Part shown: positions 13,574 to 15,313 of the stretch, one piece after another | How the letters are laid out: every line of letters begins with the position of its first letter | Numbering within the stretch: position 1 is the first letter of the stretch | From: Prevotellaceae bacterium | GTDB taxonomy: Bacteria > Bacteroidota > Bacteroidia > Bacteroidales > UBA932 | Reading direction: 5' to 3' | DNA: 15,313 nucleotides | NCBI GenBank assembly: GCA_031254635.1 | Contig: JAIRUB010000128.1 | Span: 1-15,313, forward strand | Translations under genes and position numbers: made by a program | The notes under the pieces: model-generated | Seen by the model: the letters and a program-made list of their open reading frames with translations, nothing else | What the model was told of the DNA's origin: nothing | Database searches by the model: none

Positions 13574-14608
13574 ATGAATAATATTTACATCAATTCAATA
13601 AAACAAATCTCGGCCCAGCAACCTTTGGTTGAAGACTGGTTTGAGCAACCGATTTTCTATTCCGAACCGTACATCAGAGCGATAGAGCCTGATTACAAGC
13701 AATTTTTCACCCCAAACGAGGTGCGCCGGTTTGGAAAAATTCTCAAACGTGCATTGCTCGTTGCGCGGCAAGTGATGGCAGAAAGCGGTGTTGCTTTACC
13801 CGATGCCATTATCACCGGCACAGGATTGGGATGTATAGAAAGTACAGAGATATTTTTAGATAAACTCGTGCGCGATGGCGAAGAGCTTCTTAACCCCACG
13901 CACTTTATGCAATCTACGCACAACACCATTGGTTCGCTCATCGCTATTGATACCAAATGCCACTCCTACAACAGCACTTATGCACACAACGGAATTTCAT
14001 TTGAATGCGCTTTACAGGATGCGTTTATGCAAATGAAACGTGAAGACGCAATTAATCGTGTCTCCACCGCATTAGTAGGCGCCCACGACGAAATGACTCC
14101 CACCTACTTTAACCTTTTGAAAAAAACGCCTTATTTCGGAAAACTAAACCAAGCCTTTGCAGGAGAAACAGCCGTTGCTATGATGCTGTCAACAGAGAAA
14201 GCAGAAAAAACAATATGCAAAATTGAAGCGGTAGAAAAAATGTATTTTGGACATGAAACAATAGATAAATTCCAGTCTCAAATCTCAAATCTCAAAATCT
14301 CAAATCCTGATTACATTATGGTTGGAACAAACGACAAGCCCGAAACCGACAATATTTATTTAGAAAATTGTGCAAAACTATTCCCGAATATCCCCCTTTT
14401 ACAATACAAAAACATTTTTGGTGAAAGTTATACAGCTCCGGCATTGGGAGTTTATGTAGCGGCAATTTGTTTGCAAAGAGGAGTTATTCCGGAGCATTTG
14501 AAAATTTCGGGTTCTGAGTTTCAAATTTCTGATAATTCAGTCAATAAAATTCTGTGTTACAATCATTTTGATAATAAAAATCATACGTTTATTCTATTAT
14601 CAAGGTAA
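13574..14608 (+). CDS. Ketosynthase-like protein, probable chain-length factor
   Basis: A 344-residue protein with the N-terminal ketosynthase fold but without the catalytic centre. The region aligned with the active-site nucleophile reads NSTYAHNG (residues 133-140), where Ala137 stands in for the Cys by my alignment, and the downstream HGTGT and GHT motifs of true ketosynthases are not seen. TGTGLGCIEST (81-91) and THFMQSTHNTIGSLIA (109-124) are clear family landmarks. Adjacent to an intact ketosynthase, it is best explained as the KS-beta/chain-length-factor partner known in aryl-polyene (ApeC-like) and type II polyketide systems, forming a heterodimer that sets chain length. The gene carries a heptamer-like repeat at 14276-14304, encoding SQISNLKISN. 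It is the last gene of the operon; a terminator follows 30 nt later. Confidence 0.85.
   Translation: MNNIYINSIKQISAQQPLVEDWFEQPIFYSEPYIRAIEPDYKQFFTPNEVRRFGKILKRALLVARQVMAESGVALPDAIITGTGLGCIESTEIFLDKLVRDGEELLNPTHFMQSTHNTIGSLIAIDTKCHSYNSTYAHNGISFECALQDAFMQMKREDAINRVSTALVGAHDEMTPTYFNLLKKTPYFGKLNQAFAGETAVAMMLSTEKAEKTICKIEAVEKMYFGHETIDKFQSQISNLKISNPDYIMVGTNDKPETDNIYLENCAKLFPNIPLLQYKNIFGESYTAPALGVYVAAICLQRGVIPEHLKISGSEFQISDNSVNKILCYNHFDNKNHTFILLSR
14276..14304 (+). repeat. Imperfect heptanucleotide repeat (TCTCAAA)x4 inside the chain-length-factor gene
   Basis: Four units TCTCAAA, TCTCAAA, TCTCAAAA and TCTCAAA run head to tail; the third has one extra A. It lies in a linker between the two halves of the protein (about residues 235-244). 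Slippage by one unit would frameshift the gene. Confidence 0.8.
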
Positions 14609-14638
14609 TTATAAAAACCAACTTTTCCACTTGATTTT

Positions 14639-14669
14639 CAGCCCTGTTTTTACAAGGGCTGTTTTTTTT
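14639..14669 (+). terminator. Rho-independent terminator of the biosynthetic operon
   Basis: CAGCCCT pairs with AGGGCTG (14639-14645 with 14655-14661), extended by two more pairs across a bulged A, and is followed by eight T (14662-14669). It lies 30 nt after the stop at 14608, so the operon from 6281 ends here and the lyase gene is a separate unit. Confidence 0.9.
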
Positions 14670-14682
14670 ATAAATATTTACC

Positions 14683-14700
14683 TTGTTATTTGGATAACAA
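14683..14700. promoter_or_regulatory. Palindromic operator candidate over the -33 element
   Basis: TTGTTAT-TTGG-ATAACAA is a perfect 7-bp inverted repeat around a 4-bp centre. The centre contains most of the -33 TTTG element (14689-14692) of the promoter that follows, the expected place for a repressor or activator of the lyase unit. No candidate regulator gene is within the window except the small helical proteins. Confidence 0.45.
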
Positions 14701-14720
14701 AGAAATAAGATTTACCTTTG
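14689..14720 (+). promoter_or_regulatory. Promoter of the ammonia-lyase transcription unit
   Basis: A full Bacteroidota promoter: -33 TTTG (14689-14692), 20-bp spacer, -7 TACCTTTG (14713-14720). Transcription would begin near 14727 and leave a leader of about 140 nt before the lyase ATG at 14867. It is the best promoter match in the window. Confidence 0.75.
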
Positions 14721-14752
14721 TCAGTTAAATCTTTAATATAAAACCAAAACCT

Positions 14753-14851
14753 ATGGAACCATGGAAAAAAATTACTTAACATATCCCTGAAGGCAATGAG
14801 TTCTATCTTTATTCTCTCAATTTTCTCGTAAACTGTTTATACACAATTTAA
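14753..14851 (+). pseudogene. Short open frame broken by one stop codon, ahead of the lyase
   Basis: ATG at 14753 opens eight codons (MEPWKKIT) and ends at TAA 14777-14779. The same frame then continues for 23 more sense codons (HIPEGNEFYLYSL and on) to a second TAA at 14849-14851. The protein-like composition on both sides of the first stop suggests a small gene or a gene start broken by a single nonsense change. Alternatively it is an eight-codon leader peptide, or chance. I do not recognise the product. Confidence 0.3.
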
Positions 14852-14866
14852 TATAGTATTTTTTTA

Positions 14867-15313
14867 ATGATTATCAACAGTCCTACTCTGCACATCAATG
14901 ATGTAGAGAACATTTTGTTTAAAAACGAAAACATTGCCTTATCGGAAAAAAAAGAAGCGCAAATAAGGTATTGTTTTGATTTCCTCAAGCAATTTGCTTC
15001 CGATAAAATCATTTATGGAATCAATACCGGTTTTGGCCCTATGGCGCAATATCGTATTGATGACAAGTCACTTACAGAACTTCAATACAATATTATAAGA
15101 AGCCATTCAACGGGAGCAGGTAATCCTTTACCCGATTTGTATGTTAAGGCAAGCATGTTGGCGCGTTTGAATACCTTTGTACAGGCTAAGTCGGGAGTTC
15201 ACCCTGATTTGGTGCATCTTTTGGCCGAATTTATCAATAGAGGCATTTATCCGTTAATTCCCGAACACGGAGGCGTGGGCGCAAGCGGCGATTTGGTGCA
15301 GTTGGCGCATATT
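14867..15313 (+). CDS. Tyrosine/histidine ammonia-lyase family protein, N-terminal part (cut by window end)
   Basis: The first 149 residues of a MIO-dependent aromatic amino acid ammonia-lyase. The Ala-Ser-Gly triad that cyclises to the MIO prosthetic group is at residues 139-141 (GGVGASGDLVQLAH), and the catalytic Tyr50 is in YGINTGFGPMAQYR. The text of this region, including LQYNIIRSHSTGAG (residues 72-85), is very close to what I recall of Flavobacterium johnsoniae tyrosine ammonia-lyase, which deaminates tyrosine to 4-coumarate. In flexirubin-type and aryl-polyene clusters this supplies the aromatic starter unit. The position next to the ketosynthase operon supports that role over histidine breakdown, since no other hut genes are seen. 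Start: ATG at 14867; it has its own promoter at 14689-14720. Confidence 0.9.
   Translation, partial: MIINSPTLHINDVENILFKNENIALSEKKEAQIRYCFDFLKQFASDKIIYGINTGFGPMAQYRIDDKSLTELQYNIIRSHSTGAGNPLPDLYVKASMLARLNTFVQAKSGVHPDLVHLLAEFINRGIYPLIPEHGGVGASGDLVQLAHI

Noticed and set aside
1..15313. CRISPR arrays, tRNA or rRNA genes, insertion sequences
   Set aside because: No regularly spaced repeats, no cloverleaf or rRNA motifs, and no transposase or integrase reading frame seen.
14867..15313. Plain histidine ammonia-lyase for histidine breakdown
   Set aside because: The family is the same, but the text around the substrate pocket matches tyrosine ammonia-lyase of flexirubin clusters as I recall it, and the neighbours are polyene genes; the C-terminal part outside the window would settle it.

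Overview
The window reads as chromosomal DNA of a Bacteroidota bacterium, most likely of the order Bacteroidales. Three things point there. Its promoters have the Bacteroidota -7 form TAnnTTTG (4644-4651 on the minus strand; 4825-4832, 5906-5913, 6281-6288 and 14713-14720 on the plus strand). It carries a DUF4837 lipoprotein next to rseP and dxr. It has the start of a Bacteroidota-type succinate dehydrogenase/fumarate reductase cytochrome b subunit. The exact genus cannot be told from the sequence alone.

Region 1 (1-4654, all minus strand) is a housekeeping operon, in transcription order: a membrane-anchored M23 (LytM) peptidase, dxr (second step of the MEP isoprenoid pathway), rseP (site-2 metalloprotease), a DUF4837 lipoprotein and the first 51 codons of sdhC/frdC. 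Spacing is tight (6-48 nt), and one visible promoter lies just upstream of the peptidase gene.

Region 2 (4655-6333) is a junction. A plus-strand promoter is followed by a leader of about 300 nt. The leader holds a long, clearly structured RNA element (nested stems, GGAA tetraloop) and ends at a small surface-lipoprotein gene of unknown function. Next come a frameshifted remnant of an ECF-type sigma factor on the minus strand, an apparently orphan promoter, and the promoter of the next operon.

Region 3 (6334-14608, all plus strand) is a tightly coupled biosynthetic operon ending in a strong intrinsic terminator. It encodes a FabZ-like hotdog dehydratase, a 4HBT-type thioesterase, a twice-repeated pair (small C-terminal-helical protein plus BtrH-like acyltransferase), an ABC-2 type exporter (ATPase and permease), an acyl carrier protein, an intact ketosynthase and a ketosynthase-like protein without the active-site cysteine (chain-length-factor-like). 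Region 4 (from 14639) opens a second transcription unit with its own promoter and a possible operator. It begins with an aromatic amino acid ammonia-lyase that closely resembles the tyrosine ammonia-lyases of flexirubin clusters; the gene is cut by the window end.

Together these genes indicate an aryl-polyene/flexirubin-type pathway: the lyase makes 4-coumarate as starter, the ketosynthase pair, ACP and dehydratase extend it into a polyene, and the BtrH-like proteins may transfer acyl groups from ACP. The starter ligase, ketoreductase, and any resorcinol-forming genes are not in the window and would be expected downstream. Points worth a second look are the leader RNA, the duplicated small-protein/BtrH module, heptanucleotide repeats inside both ketosynthase genes (possible frameshift switches), the Gln-for-His change in the dehydratase, and the palindrome over the -33 element of the lyase promoter.
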